A DNA stretch of 64,000 bases, taken from the NCBI GenBank assembly GCA_029216955.1, contig JANAVB010031417.1:15955555-16019554 (forward strand), in the 5' to 3' direction. The notes below the pieces were generated by a model, which was not told the DNA's origin, did not search any database, and worked only from the letters and a program-made list of their open reading frames with translations. The DNA is from Iris pallida. Taxonomy: Eukaryota; Streptophyta; Magnoliopsida; Asparagales; Iridaceae. How positions within the stretch are numbered: the stretch's first letter is position 1; every line of letters begins with the position of its first letter. The position numbers were made by a program, and so were the translations under genes. This document shows positions 44,262 through 56,345 of this stretch, in pieces.

Positions 44262-45381
44262 TGTAAAACACCTAAATTTCTACTATTTTTTTATTTAAAT
44301 TTCGGTACTGATTTAAAATTTTTGTATTATACGTCGCGTAGTCGTATTTTACGTCGCGCACGAAATTTTATTTTTCGAAAATGTTCGACGAGTGCGATTA
44401 TGTGCGAGCGTACATATTTTTGAAAAATATTATTTATCTATTTTTAAAGTTTCAAAATAATATACATAATAATTATTTTGTTATCGTTCCAAAAATTTTC
44501 AAGTTTGTTATTTTATTTATAAAGTCCTTCATTTCTCATAAATACTAATAATAAATAATATTTTTATTGTATGCTAGAAAAGCATAATTATGAGAACATC
44601 ATTTTGTACCTACATATATATTTCGTAATTATGTTGCTAGTTTATTTTAAATAAAATGTAATTTTCGAGATTTATTAATAATAATATTTTATTATTCAAA
44701 AAGATATTTAAAAATAATTATTATTTTCAAAATTTTTATTATTGGTATTTTGAAAAATATTTTTGGAAGTTATTGTGTCCATTTAAATCGTGATTTAATT
44801 TGTTGAGTTATTTAAATAGATTAAATAAATATCCATATTTAGAATTTGATTTATCCCATTAATTTAAAGCTAAAATTTAATTTGATTTAAATTAGATTTG
44901 CATTTAGATTTGATTTGATTTTAATTAAATTATGAATTATCTACTTCGGTTTTAAATCCCTAAATCCCTATCCAACTAGGAATTCCCACATCATATAAAT
45001 AGGCAGGTACTCCTCCAGATTTTTTTTCCATAACCCACATATTATGCATCGTGTCTGTGTCTCCCATCCACCAAAATTTCCCCATTACAATTACAGTATT
45101 CTCCACTCCGTATCCGACACACCGGACACCATGCCAGACTCCTAATCCTATTCTAAAATCCCGTACAGCCTACATCACCCCGGCCACAACGTCCCGTCTC
45201 TACCGCATCGTCATCCCCGACACCCTCGCCACCATCACCACCTTACTCCGTCATCACCGTATCGACCACCACCTTCGGAACCACCCGTACCCCTCCACGA
45301 CCCATCATCCCAGCCCCCGACCGGTTTGGCCGACCACCGCCACACCATCAAAACCGCCACCGCTAATACCATCGTCATCAC
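44262..45381 (+). repeat. Element C right LTR, first part
   Basis: Collinear with 38284-39400 (for example the CATACCCACATATT-type leader and the GTCCGACACACCGGACACC palindromic stretch). Broken at ATCAC by element D. Confidence 0.88.
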
Positions 45382-47048
45382 TGTAGTGCCCCGTCCCTAC
45401 ATCGTGCCCCGTACTCTGTCCACGGGGTGCGCGAGAAAGGAACACTGTCGCTATCGATTCGGTCGGGACCGATAGGTCGGGATCGACCGAGTCGATCGAA
45501 CGGGAACGGTTGAATTAAGATCCATTCCTCGTTATGGAATGTCTTCTTCGGAACCAAGTCCCATATTCAGCGGGTTGCACCTCGAGGATTGGCTCTGCGA
45601 CTGAGTCGGGAGAGACCTCCCGTTGCTCTGGTTTTCATGCCGCACTTGATTGGCTTTGACTTTGGTTTTCGTGAATGCGTTTTTCGAGCTATGTTTTCGA
45701 TGGGTTTTCGTGACGCATTTTTGAGCTTCGCATTCATATCGAATATCCTTGAATTATACAGTGTTCTAATCAGTTGCTTATGCGATTGCAGGTGATCGCG
45801 TAGGCGACGTCAGCGCAGCCAACCGGTCGCTCGCTTGAAGCAAGGCTAAGGCGAGTGGCTGACCTCCTTCGTCCCGTCCCTCTACTTCAAAAACTCAATA
45901 TGTGAAGTAAAATAAATGCTTGTCATAATAGTGTAAAATCAATGAAATCGTGGCACGATACTTCACGAAACACTTGTTAACGAACTGTCGGTTTTGGAAA
46001 TGGAAAACATGCTTCCCTATGCAATTATACTTGGTCTGTGCCAAACCAATGAATGAATCAATTAACGCTTATCGCAACGATACGGATAAATGAGTAAATC
46101 AACTAAGTTCCAAAGAAAACGGTCATTGGACAACTTGTCGACAAGGTGTAGTTTCCTCGAACGGTTACCTAGGCCAAGGGACCGATTCGGCCCGGGAGGA
46201 ACGAGTGTATAGCAAGCGCCAGCCCTTCATCGGTGCGAGTTATGCGGGAACTTTCGCACAGGGCTCGCTACCCGACGCGAAAGGGTCGCCGTCTAACCCA
46301 GCTATATGTCCGCGATGGCTTGAAATTGCCAGTGGCCTTCACACCCTTCATATTGTTTAACAAATACACCTGGCACGGGATGATTTTGATAGTTGCTCAA
46401 TGTTATACAATTTCATATGCTTGCCTCAAAATATGTTAACATACAAATCGAACAGGATGGTTAGAAAGATCATTGAAATAGCTAGCTAACATGTTTACGA
46501 AACTTCTTGAATCAAATGCAGAGCTTGGATTTAAATAGCCATTCGCCAGTACATGTGTTTCGTGCTGATCCTCGCTCTTTGTAGGTCCCGCGAACCAGGA
46601 AGGACGCGCCAGCTAGCTCAGCGGCGTTCGTGACTTTTGAAGCTTCGGCCGTGCGTCGAAGACTCTCTCAGCGACTCCACTTTTGAAGGCTCTCGACAGT
46701 CCAAGGAAAATGACTCAGCGTCCCTCCCATCCAGGTCAATGGAGTACTTGTGTATATTGAGGGATGTGTGCAATGTATGGAACGGCTATCTCATCAGCAC
46801 TCTTTTGTAATCGAGTCGTGTTGTAGCCCGTGCGGCAAAGAGTCTTGTATCGGAGTCTGTAAAAGATGTTCATTATCAATAAAGATCAAGTTTCCTTTAC
46901 TTATTGTGTGTATCAATTTGTCTGCGTACTCTCTTAGATCTCGTGTTTCGGATTACCTTATGACTTGGCCTTGTGCGATCGCAAATTAGGTTCGCACGGC
47001 ATCACGCCCGGGGGACGACTATCGATTCGACGGAATCGGGGCGTGACA
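45382..47048 (+). repeat. Element D left LTR (1667 bp)
   Basis: TG...CA ends, poly(A)-type AATAAA at 46878, terminal hairpin at 47023-47038. No clear TATA box was found. Equal in length to the right LTR. Confidence 0.93.
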
Positions 47049-47051
47049 TAA

Positions 47052-47068
47052 TGGTATCAGAGCACGGC
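47052..47068 (+). promoter_or_regulatory. Primer-binding site of element D
   Basis: TGGTATCAGAGCACGGC starts three bases after the LTR. TGGTATCAGAGC is complementary to the 3' end of initiator Met tRNA, as in most plant Ty3/gypsy chromoviruses. Confidence 0.92.
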
Positions 47069-47204
47069 TTTACGTCCTTGGCCTCCAGTGTCGAGTTCTA
47101 GTCTCCAACCGTTGACCTCGTGTCGATGAGAATAGTTGTTCCATACGCTGAACCTAGGACATTTTTTGAAACTAACGAGAGTTGCCTTTCCTTTTCCCTG
47201 CAGT

Positions 47205-48480
47205 TACGGGAGCTCAGGCGGAAGACGAGACGAGCGCTTCCAGCGGCTCGAGTGCTTCTGGACCCGAGCATTCCGTCAACCCAACGGGAATGACGCCTAC
47301 TGTAGCCGGACCTTCCGGCGACCCGATGTAACGTATGCTGCAGATGCTTGAAATGCAGCAACGTCAAAACGAGCTCCATCGTCAGCAAGCGGAGGCTCGT
47401 CAGACTCAATTTGAGAATCGGTTCGAGGCTCAATTCAAGCTGCAGCAGCAGCAGCTGAATACCCTCCAACAGATCGTACAGTCTGTCGTCGGCAACAACA
47501 ACTCAACGATGACACCTGCCGTGACCCAGCCTGCGGTTCGATCTAACGAAGCTGAACCAGAGGCGCCCGTGCTCTCAACTGCGGCACCGAGAAGTTCTAA
47601 CTTCGACGTGTCAAAATTCACTAAAAGCTGCCGTACTTCCTTCAACGGTACAGAAGATCCCTCGGTGGCGATCGACTGGCTGGAGGAGCTGGAAGATAAG
47701 TTCGAGCTTCTGGGTGTCGAGGACTCAAAGAAAGTCGCGTGTGCTCAACTTCAACTTCGAATGAACGCGCACGATTGGTGGGCTGTGCAGAAGCGGGCTA
47801 TTCGACGTGAAGACGAGACGACGACGATCTCATGGGCGACATTCAAAAAGGCGTTCGAGACTGAATATCTTTTTGCAGTCGTACGACAGGAAAAAGAAGA
47901 TGAGTTTATGCAGTTAAGGCAAGGCAATATGACTGTACGATAATATGCGGCCAAATTCAACAAACTGGCCAAGTTTGCTGGGGACTTCATACCTACCACT
48001 GCCAGTCGAGCTCGACGATTTGAAGTGGGTCTACGTTCTACTATCCGCGCTCACGTTTCGGTGGGTGAATACCAAACTGTGGGCGGGGCACTCAACCACG
48101 CCATCCGTCTGAAGTCCGAGTATCTTCCTATTACTACCGGCGCTGTTCACTTTAATAACAAACGCCATAGTAATGCGGGAGGCAACAACGCACACAAGCG
48201 TCAAAACCGTGGCAACGGAGGCGGCAACCAGACGAAGGATCGAGTGGTCTGCACTTTCTGCGCCAAGGAGGGACACTTGATCAGCGAGTGCCGATTGAAG
48301 AGTGGCGCGTGCCTCCTGTGCGGCCAAACCGACCATATCGTTAGCAACTGTCCGGTGAAGTCAAACCCGCACCGCCAACAGTACCAACAGAACCGAGGCC
48401 AAGCACCTCGGGCTCCCCCGACCGTACAACCGAATGGCCAAGATCGACGCCCTAATGCTCAGGGGCGTGTCTTTGCTCTG
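47205..48480 (+). pseudogene. Gag of element D, two nonsense codons
   Basis: The frame is open from about 47205 after a T-rich TTTTCCCTGCAG; its native start is unclear. It is stopped by TAA at 47329 and again by TAA at 47941, with coding sense on both sides in one frame. It shows a Gln-rich coiled segment (MLEMQQRQNELHRQQ), then the capsid region (FNGTEDPSVAIDWLEELE, HDWWAVQ) and FNKLAKFAGDFIP. Two zinc knuckles follow: CTFCAKEGHLISEC and CLLCGQTDHIVSNC. The retroelement Gag packages element RNA in cytoplasmic particles. The two stops would truncate it before the nucleocapsid part. Confidence 0.88.
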
Positions 48481-49648
48481 ACTCGAGACGAAGCGCTGGC
48501 ATCAGATACAATAGTGTCAGGTATACTAAAATTCAATAATATGCCTGCTCGTGTGTTATTTGATTCAGGCGCTTCACATAGTTTTATATCGGCGGACTTT
48601 GCCGCCGAGAACAAATTCCCTGTAATATCATTAGATCTTGACCTTAGCGTAAGCACGCCTTCGGGCTCACCAATTCTTACAAGCTTAGCTTGCGCCGGCG
48701 GGATTATCTGTATCGGCGGTCAAAAGATCGGTCTGGACGTGATAGTTCTAGACATGAAGGACTTTGACGTCATTCTGGAAATGGATTGGCTCGGGCCGTG
48801 CAACGCAACCATAGACTGCGCTGAAAAGAGGGTCACATTCCGCATGCCTGGAGTGCCTGAATTCTGCTACTCGTGTGGTGAGGCGTCGCCGACCTGCATG
48901 GTGATCTCCGCAATATCTGCTCGACGGATGCTGCATTCCGGGTGCGAAGGCTATCTAGCTTCCGTTCGAGACATGCGACAGGAAGGTGCAAACGTGGGTC
49001 AGACCGACGTTGTGGCAGAATTCCCAGACGTGTTCCCGGACGAGCTACCCGGCATGCCGCCCGATCGAGAAATAGAGTTCACCATCGACACATTCCCCGG
49101 CACCCGGCCGATCTCGAAGGCTCCATACGGAATGGCCCCTGCAGAATTGAAAGAATTGAAGGCACAACTTCAGGAATTGCTCGACAGAGGGTTTATCCGT
49201 CCGAGTGTCGTGGGGTGCGCCCGTGCTGTTCGTGAAGAAGAAGGATGGATCGATGCGACTCTGCATCGACTATCGGGAATTGAATAAAGCCACCGTCCGA
49301 AACAAATACCCCCTGCCCCGCATCGACGACTTGTTCGACCAGCTCCAAGGTGCAACGGTGTTTTCGAAGATTGATCTACGATCGGGTTACCACCAACTCA
49401 AAGTCAAGCCAGATGACATGCCGAAGTCTGCCTTCCGCACTCGTTATGGCCACTACGAGTTCTTGGTAATGCCGTTCGGTCTGACAAACGCCCATGCCGT
49501 CTTCATGGATCTAATGAATCGGGTGTTCCGTCCGTTCGTTGATAAGTTCGTAGTAGTCTTTATTGACGACATCCTCGTCTACTCGAAGGATTGAGCGCAA
49601 CATGCAGAGCATCTGCGGACGGTACTCCAAACCCTTCGAGAAAATTAG
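48481..49648 (+). pseudogene. Protease and RT of element D, frameshift plus two stops
   Basis: The protease has ARVLFDSGASHSFIS, with the catalytic DSG. RT begins PGTRPISKAPYGMAPAE. Bases are missing between FIRPSV and WGAPVLF near 49208, shifting the frame. RT then continues with [48 protein letters not shown] and [14 protein letters not shown], so the FIDD catalytic pair is intact. A TGA at 49592 and a TAG at 49646 interrupt the thumb region. Order and spacing match Tekay elements. Confidence 0.9.
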
Positions 49649-51883
49649 TTGTACGCGAAGATGAGCAAGTGCGAGTTCTGGCTGAACAATGTCTCATTCC
49701 TTGGGCACATCATCTCCGCCGCGGGCATCGCAGTCGATCCGAAGAAAGTCGAGGCAGTTGCTGATTGGAAACGGCCCGCATCAGTTAGCGAAATTCGAAG
49801 CTTCCTAGGCTTGGCGGGATACTACCGACGCTTCGTGAAGGACTTCGCGAAGATCGCATCGCCGTTGACTCGCCTCACCCAGAAAGGAGTCGTATTCCAG
49901 TGGTCAGACGACTGTGAAGCTTCCTTCCAGGAGCTCAAACAACGGCTCATTTCGGCCCCGATACTTGCTCTTCCTGACGGGTCGGAGGGATTTCAAATCT
50001 TCAGCGATGCTTTTGGCCAGGGCTTGGGGTGTGTGCTCATGCAGCGGGATAAGGTGATATCTTTTGCTTCCCGACAGTTGAAGCCGCACGAGAAGAACTA
50101 CCCCACGCACGACCTAGAACTAGCGGCAATTGTGTTCGCGTTGAAGCTGTGGCGTCACTATCTCTATGGCGTGGCGTGCAGGATTTATACGGACCACAAA
50201 AGCCTCAAGTATCTCTTCACCCAGAAGGAACTGAATTTGCGGCAGAGGCGATGGCTCGAACTAATCAAAAATTATGACTTATCAATCGACTACATGCCGG
50301 GCAAGGGAAATGTGGTAGCAGATGCGCTGAGCCGGAAGTACTTAGCTTCGTTATGCATCAACGATCGACTGCTGCGTGACTTGGAAGGAATGGGCATCGA
50401 GCTCCGAGTTCGTTTCAGAGACGTGAAACTGGCGCAACTGCGGGTGGAACCGAGCCTACTGGAGAGGATCAAGTCTGCACAGAAGGACGACCCCTACCTG
50501 GAGAACATGCGGAAGCTGATATCGACAGGAAAAGCGTCCGACTTTGCAGAGGACGAGTCGGGAGTGTTGCGCGTGAAGGGACGGCTATGCGTACCGGACG
50601 ACGTAGAACTTAGAAAGGAGATAATGACGGAGGCGAACTATGCAAAATATTCCTTGCATCCCGGCAGCACCAAGATGTATAAGGACCTCCGCGTTGTCTT
50701 TTGGTGGCACGGCATGAAGAGGGACGTAGCGCTCTTTGTGTCAAAATATATGGCCCGTCAGCAAGTCAAAGCCGAGCACCAGCGACCGGGTGGGGAGATG
50801 CAGAACCTTGCCATTCCAGAGTGGAAGTGGGATCACATCACTATGGACTTCGTTGTTGGCTTGCCGAGGACGCCGCGGGAAAACGACGCCGTCTGGGTCA
50901 TCGTCGATCGACTAACCAAGTCAGCGCACTTTATCGCCATCAAAGTTACTTGGAGCGTCGACCGCCTTGCTCAGATATATCTTGATGAAATATTTCGGCT
51001 GCATGGGGTCCCAGTTTCTATCGTCTCTGATCGGGATGGACGGTTCGTAGCGCGCTTCTGGAGTAGTCTTCATTCAGCACTGGGGACCAAGTTGAAGTTC
51101 AGCTCAGCTTATCATCCTCAGACTGACGGCCAAACAGAGCGGGTGAACCAGATTCTCGAAGACATGTTACGACTCTGTGCGATCGACTTGAAGTCAAGTT
51201 GGGACGTCCATCTACCGCTGGCCGAGTTTGCATACAACAACAGCTATCAGTCCAGCATCCAAATGGCGCCGTATGAAGCTTTGTACGGCCGGAAGTATAG
51301 ATCGCCCATTTGCTGGGATGAAGTCGGGGAACGGCAGATACTTGGTCCGGAGCTGGTGGAGCAGACTGTGCAGAAGGTCAAGTTGATACGAGAAAGATTG
51401 AAGATAGCACAAAGCCGGCAGAAAAGCTATGCTGACACGCACCGACGCCTCCTCGAGTTCTCGGAAGGCGACCATGTATTCCTGAAGGTGATGCCTATGC
51501 GTGGAGTTTCTCGGTTCGGTGCGAAAGGAAAGTTGAGCCCAAGATTTGTTGGCCCGTTCGAAATATTGAAGCGAGTCGTCCCGGTAGCTTACCAAATCGT
51601 CTTGCCGCCCGCATTGTCAGAGGTACATGACGTTTTCCACGTCTCGTAATTGCGGAAGTACGTGCACGATCCGGGGCATGTGGTAGATTTGAGTAAGCTG
51701 GACCTGAAGGCGGACTTGTCATATGTCGAAGAGCCGGTGCAAATCTTGGAGCGCAAGGATAAACTTCTCCGCAACCGTGCTATTCCACTCGTCCGCGTCC
51801 TATGGAGAAACCATTCGGTCGAGGAGTCGACGTGGAAGCTTGAGTCAGAAATGAAGGAGAAGTACCCTTCATTGTTCTCGTAG
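49649..51883 (+). pseudogene. RNase H, integrase and chromodomain of element D
   Basis: After RT the frame shows RNase H ([52 protein letters not shown]) and integrase ([42 protein letters not shown]), keeping all three catalytic acids. The integrase zinc site is damaged: the region before QQVKAEHQ reads KYMAR instead of a CxxC pair, and the first His is Asn. A GPFEI block follows. A TAA at 51647 stops the frame just after VHDVFHVS; beyond it the same frame encodes a chromodomain-like tail (VEEPVQILERKDK...LVRVLWRNH...STWKLESEM) to 51883. Chromodomains steer chromovirus integration to heterochromatin. Confidence 0.9.
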
Positions 51884-51900
51884 AGGTAGGTTCTATTTTA

Positions 51901-51937
51901 AGTTTCGAGGACGAAACTTTTTCTTAGTTGGTTATGG
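51901..51937 (+). promoter_or_regulatory. Polypurine-proximal hairpin and primer region, element D
   Basis: AGTTTCG-AGGA-CGAAACT (51901-51918), then 19 bases (TTTTCTTAGTTGGTTATGG) to the right LTR. Confidence 0.85.
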
Positions 51938-53604
51938 TGTAGTGCCCCGTCCCTACATCGTGCCCCGTACTCTGTCCACGGGGTGCGCGAGAAAGGAACA
52001 CTGTCGCTATCGATTCGGTCGGGACCGATAGGTCGGGATCGACCGAGTCGATCGAACGGGAACGGTTGAATTAAGATCCATTCCTCATTATGGAATGTCT
52101 TCTTCGGAACCAAGTCCCATATTCAGCGGGTTGCACCTCGAGGATTGGCTCTGCGGCTGAGTCGGGAGAGACCTCCCGTTGCTCTAGTTTTCATGCCGCA
52201 CTTGATTGGCTTTGTCTTTGGTTTTCGTGAATGCGTTTTTCGAGCTATGTTTTCGATGGGTTTTCGTGACGCGTTTTTGAGCTTCGCATTCATATCGAAT
52301 ATCCTTGAATTATACAGTGTTCTAATCAGTTGCTTATGCGATTGCAGGTCATCGCGTAGGCGACGTCAGCGCAGCCAACCGGTCGCTCGCTTGAAGCAAG
52401 GCTAAGGCGAGTGGCTGACCTCCTTCGTCTCGTCCCTCTACTTCAAAAACTCAATATGTGAAGTAAAATAAATGCTTGTCATAATAGTATAAAATTAATG
52501 AAATCGTGGCACGATACTTCACGAAACACTTGTTAACGAACTGTCGGTTTTGGAAATGGAAAACATGCTTCCCTATGCAATTATACTTGGTCTGTGCCAA
52601 ACCAATGAATGAATCAATTAACGCTTATCGCAACGATACAGATAAATGAGTAAATCAACTAAGTTCCAAAGAAAACGGTCATTGGACAACTTGTCGACAA
52701 GGTGTAGTTTCCTCGAACGGTTATCTAGGCCAAGGGATCGATTCGGCCCGGGAGGAACGAGTGTATAGCAAGCGCCAGCCCTTCATCGGTACGAGTTATG
52801 CGGGAACTTTCGCACAGGGCTCGCTACCCGACACGAAAGGGTCGCCGTCTAAACCAGCTATATGTCCGCGATGGCTTGAAATTGCCAGTGGCCTTCACAC
52901 CCTTCACATTGTTTAACAAATGCACCTGGCACGGGATGATTTTGATAGTTGCTCATTGTTATACAATTTCATATGCTTGCCTCAAAACATGTTAACATAC
53001 AAATCGAACAGGATGGTTAGAAAGATCATTGAAATAGCTAGCTAACATGTTTACGAAACTTCTTGAATCAAATGCAGAGCTTGGATTTAATTAGCCATTC
53101 GCCAGTACATGTGTTTCGTGCTGATCCTCGCTCTTTGCAGGTCCCTCGAACCAGGAAGGACGCGCCAGCTAGCTCGGCGGCGTTCGTGACTTTTGAAGCT
53201 TCGGCCGTGCGTCGAAGACTCTCTCAGCGACTCCACTTTTGAAGGCTCTCGACAGTCCAAGGAAAATGACTCAGCGTCCCTCCCATCCAGGTCAATGGAG
53301 TACTTGTGTATATTGAGGGATGTGTGCAATGTATGGAACGGCTATCTCATCGGCACTCTTTTGTAATCGAGTCATGTTGTAGCCCGTGCGGCAAAGAGTC
53401 TTGTATCAGAGTTTGTAAAAGATGTTCATTATCAATAAAGATCAAGTTTCCTTTACTTATTGTGTGTATCAATTTGTCTGCGTACTCTCTTAGATCTCGT
53501 GTTTCGGATTACCTTATGACTTGGCCTTGTGCGATCGCAAATTAGGTTCGCACGGCATCACGCCCGGGGGACGACTATCGATTCGACGGAATCGGGGCGT
53601 GACA
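51938..53604 (+). repeat. Element D right LTR (1667 bp)
   Basis: Collinear with 45382-47048 with no net length change. Ends GGGGCGTGACA before the ATCAC duplication. The terminal hairpin is at 53579-53594. Confidence 0.93.
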
Positions 53605-53609
53605 ATCAC

Positions 53610-56024
53610 CACCACCATCCTCCGAACATCGGCCACACCCATACCAGCCATCACCACCATCTATTCGACCCCGACAGTAACGCCATCCTCAACACCCAGG
53701 GCCATCCACCACCAATCCGTCGAAAATCCCAAACCCCAAAATCCATCACCACCAGACCCAGAAAAGAAAAGGAAAATAAATTTAAAACCCAAATACTAAC
53801 TGACCTCCGCCCCTCCGGAGCCGGCGCCGCACCCCAGTGATCGCCCTTCCGCCGTCGCTCGAGACCACAGCGCCGTCCGCCGTTCCGTCTCCTCCCGAGC
53901 GGCGTCGCCTCCCGCGAGAACCCGTGCCACCGTCTCCTCTCAGTCGAAACTCCGCGCGCGCCGGAGCCGGGACTCTCCCTGCCGCCACGAGCAGGCGCCA
54001 CCGCGCCCCTATCTCGCTCACACAGCCGCGCGAGACTGCTCCGCCGCTGCTTCGCCGAGCGCGAGCCAGCCGAGCCGCCGGAGCGCCGCCCCGTGGTAAA
54101 CCCTATTCCCCTCTTTCAATCTCTCTCTCTCTTCAAAGGATTTTTTTTCTTCTTCTTTGTTAGGGAACAGCTGTGAGCTGTTATAGGAAATAATATATTT
54201 ATTATATTATTAATTTATTATTATTAATATTAATATCAGTATTCTTATTAATATTAGTAATATTAACTGTTATGATTTATTATTATTATTATTGTTATTA
54301 TTATTAATATTATTATTATTATTAGTTTTATTATTATTAACATTGCTAATATGATTTTTATTATTATTATTTATTAAATGTTATTATTATTATTATCTTA
54401 TTATTACTATTATTGCTATCATTATTATTATTATTATTATTAATGTGTTTGTTACCCATATCAAAAATATAAAATTTGCAAAGTCTAGTTTTTAACCTGA
54501 AATATTATTATATTTTATTCATAGGGTATAAATTGTTTATGTTATTCTAAAGAATATCTTGATTAATACAAATGCAGTTTTAAATATATTATAAATATTT
54601 CTCGATTTTAATGTATATCTTCTTGATTATATAATATTGTATGATATTTTTCAAATATTTATCTAATTAATAAAAATATAGATTTCTACAAAAATCTTTA
54701 CGAACTTAGAATGGTAGTAGCCTAAAAATTATTTTCGGTTCTTCAAGTATTATATGGACATGTAGTGGCTAATAAAAAGGTATTTTTCCAAAAATTGTAA
54801 ATATAAGGTATTTTTAATTACGTAAATTTATTATGAAACTAGTTTTCAAAAATTAGTACATATATTTATTTTGTCAAATTTTCATCAACTATCTTAGCTG
54901 ATCATGACTAATCGTACCCTTACTTCCTTCTCGATTTCGGACCCTATGCTTCGATCATGGCTAAAGGACAATCAAAACTTGTTGGATTATTGCACCACAC
55001 TAGGCGGTACACCAGGCAAGACACCTTGCCTTTACTGTTTAAATTTTCTGCTCAATATCATGCATGTTTTAGTTGTTTTTTTTTAAATTATATGTAAATG
55101 CAAATTACTATATTTTATACAATTGGCTTAGAGTTAAGGGACTACCGTCAAATTTAGTGTGTCTCATTGACTTGTCACGATGGTACACGAGTTGTGAGTA
55201 TCATATAGTGGTCACTTGCGTGTTGGCTGATCACCCATACGCACGCGTAGGAATAACTGTCAATAAAGGCATGTTAGAAGACTTGACAGTTATCTATTAT
55301 AAACTCGTGTTGTGGAAACGACATGTGTTTGTGTGTCATGGTTACGACACACGTATAGTATCATTGGGGGGGGAGGGGACAGCTACTAGCGTAGGGGCTA
55401 CTTTTATTTTACACACATTTGGGAGATAGTGTCTCGGATGAGCGCTACGTGTTACCCGGCCGATAGTGTCTCGGATGAGCGCTACTTGTTGGCCACTCTT
55501 TATTACATGCTTGAGACAGCCCCTGCGTAGAACATTGTCCTCTAAATTGAAATCCACATAGAATGGTTAGGAACCTTTACTCATGCATATTTCTGTTGAG
55601 ATTTATTTATTCAGTTTATCGGCATGATATTATGTGTCTTGTTACGTCCCTCTGAGGACCTGGTTTTTCCCCAGGTGTGTGTTCATGTTTTCTGCAGGTG
55701 CTCTAGCTAAGGCCATGACTTGCGCTCTATTCTTCGAGATGTTGCTTTATGGGTCGTCATCTTCTTCGCTCGACCAATCATTTTCTTGTACAATTCTTCC
55801 TTATTTAAATTAGTTGGCAGTGGATTTGTCTCAGCCCAACGATTGTGTACATGACAAACTCAAAGTTGCTTTTATATTATCAATTATCTTTGTGGATGAG
55901 ATTTAGTGTCTTGGCTTTCTATATTTTACAGCTTATGTATACATACGAGCCGTATATTTACTCGTATGTATACAGCTGGCATGATACGTATCTAGTCTCA
56001 GGTATTTGGGACTGGGGCGTTACA
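53610..56024 (+). repeat. Element C right LTR, second part
   Basis: Resumes at CACCACCATCCTCCGAAC and is collinear with 39405-41820, including the GC-rich stretch, the (TTA)n run and the 37-bp duplication. Ends GGGGCGTTACA before TGCCG. Confidence 0.9.
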
Positions 56025-56345
56025 TGCCGTATGGCTCTTGGCAGCCTTGCCGCATGGCCCTGTTCCCTCTTGCCGCATGGCTCTTGGCAGCCTTGTCGCA
56101 TGGCCCCTGTTTTTCCCTTGCCGCATGGCTTTTGGCAGCCTTGCCGCATGGCCCTGTTTTCCCTTGTCGCATGGCCCCTGTTTCTCCCTAGTCGCATGGC
56201 TCTTGGCAGCCTTGCCGCATAGCCCCTGTTTCCCCTTGCCGTATGGCCCCTGTCCCCTTAACCGCATGCTGCACGGCCGCTTGGCCCTTGCCGCATGGCG
56301 ATCCTTGGCCACCTAGGCCTTGGCCCTTGGCTCCCGGGCCGCATG
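56025..56345 (+). repeat. TTGCCGCATGGC minisatellite, right part
   Basis: A dozen or more ~23-25-bp units, many alternating CATGGCTCTTGGCAGC with CATGGCCCCTGTTTCC, which makes a ~48-bp higher-order unit. The first five bases are element C's target duplication. The array is the continuation of 38085-38283. Confidence 0.85.

Larger units (their letters stand above)
45382..53604 (+). mobile_element. Element D: Tekay-lineage chromovirus, full length but mutated
   Basis: TSD ATCAC (45377-45381 and 53605-53609). LTRs 45382-47048 and 51938-53604, each 1667 bp, starting TGTAGTGCCCC and ending GGGGCGTGACA. Primer site at 47052. The order gag, protease, RT, RNase H, integrase, chromodomain is complete on the plus strand. 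Five in-frame stops and one frameshift inactivate it. By eye the LTRs differ at about 25-30 sites (~1.6-1.8 percent), mostly transitions. The insertion splits element C's right LTR, so D is younger than C. Confidence 0.93.
38284..56024 (+). mobile_element. Element C: large non-autonomous LTR retrotransposon carrying element D
   Basis: Left LTR 38284-41820 (3537 bp), interior 41821-44261, right LTR 44262-45381 plus 53610-56024 (3535 bp once element D is removed). It is flanked by TGCCG. Ends are TGTAAAACCCC / TGTAAAACACC and GGGGCGTTACA. The 2.4-kb interior has no gag or pol similarity that I can see, but keeps the chromovirus-type polypurine-proximal hairpin. Size and lack of coding fit a LARD-type derivative of the Tekay group; the lineage is inferred from the ends and the hairpin. 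Confidence 0.85.

Noticed and set aside
45051..45386. 111-codon ORF at the C/D junction
   Set aside because: It runs across the element D insertion point and is LTR sequence.
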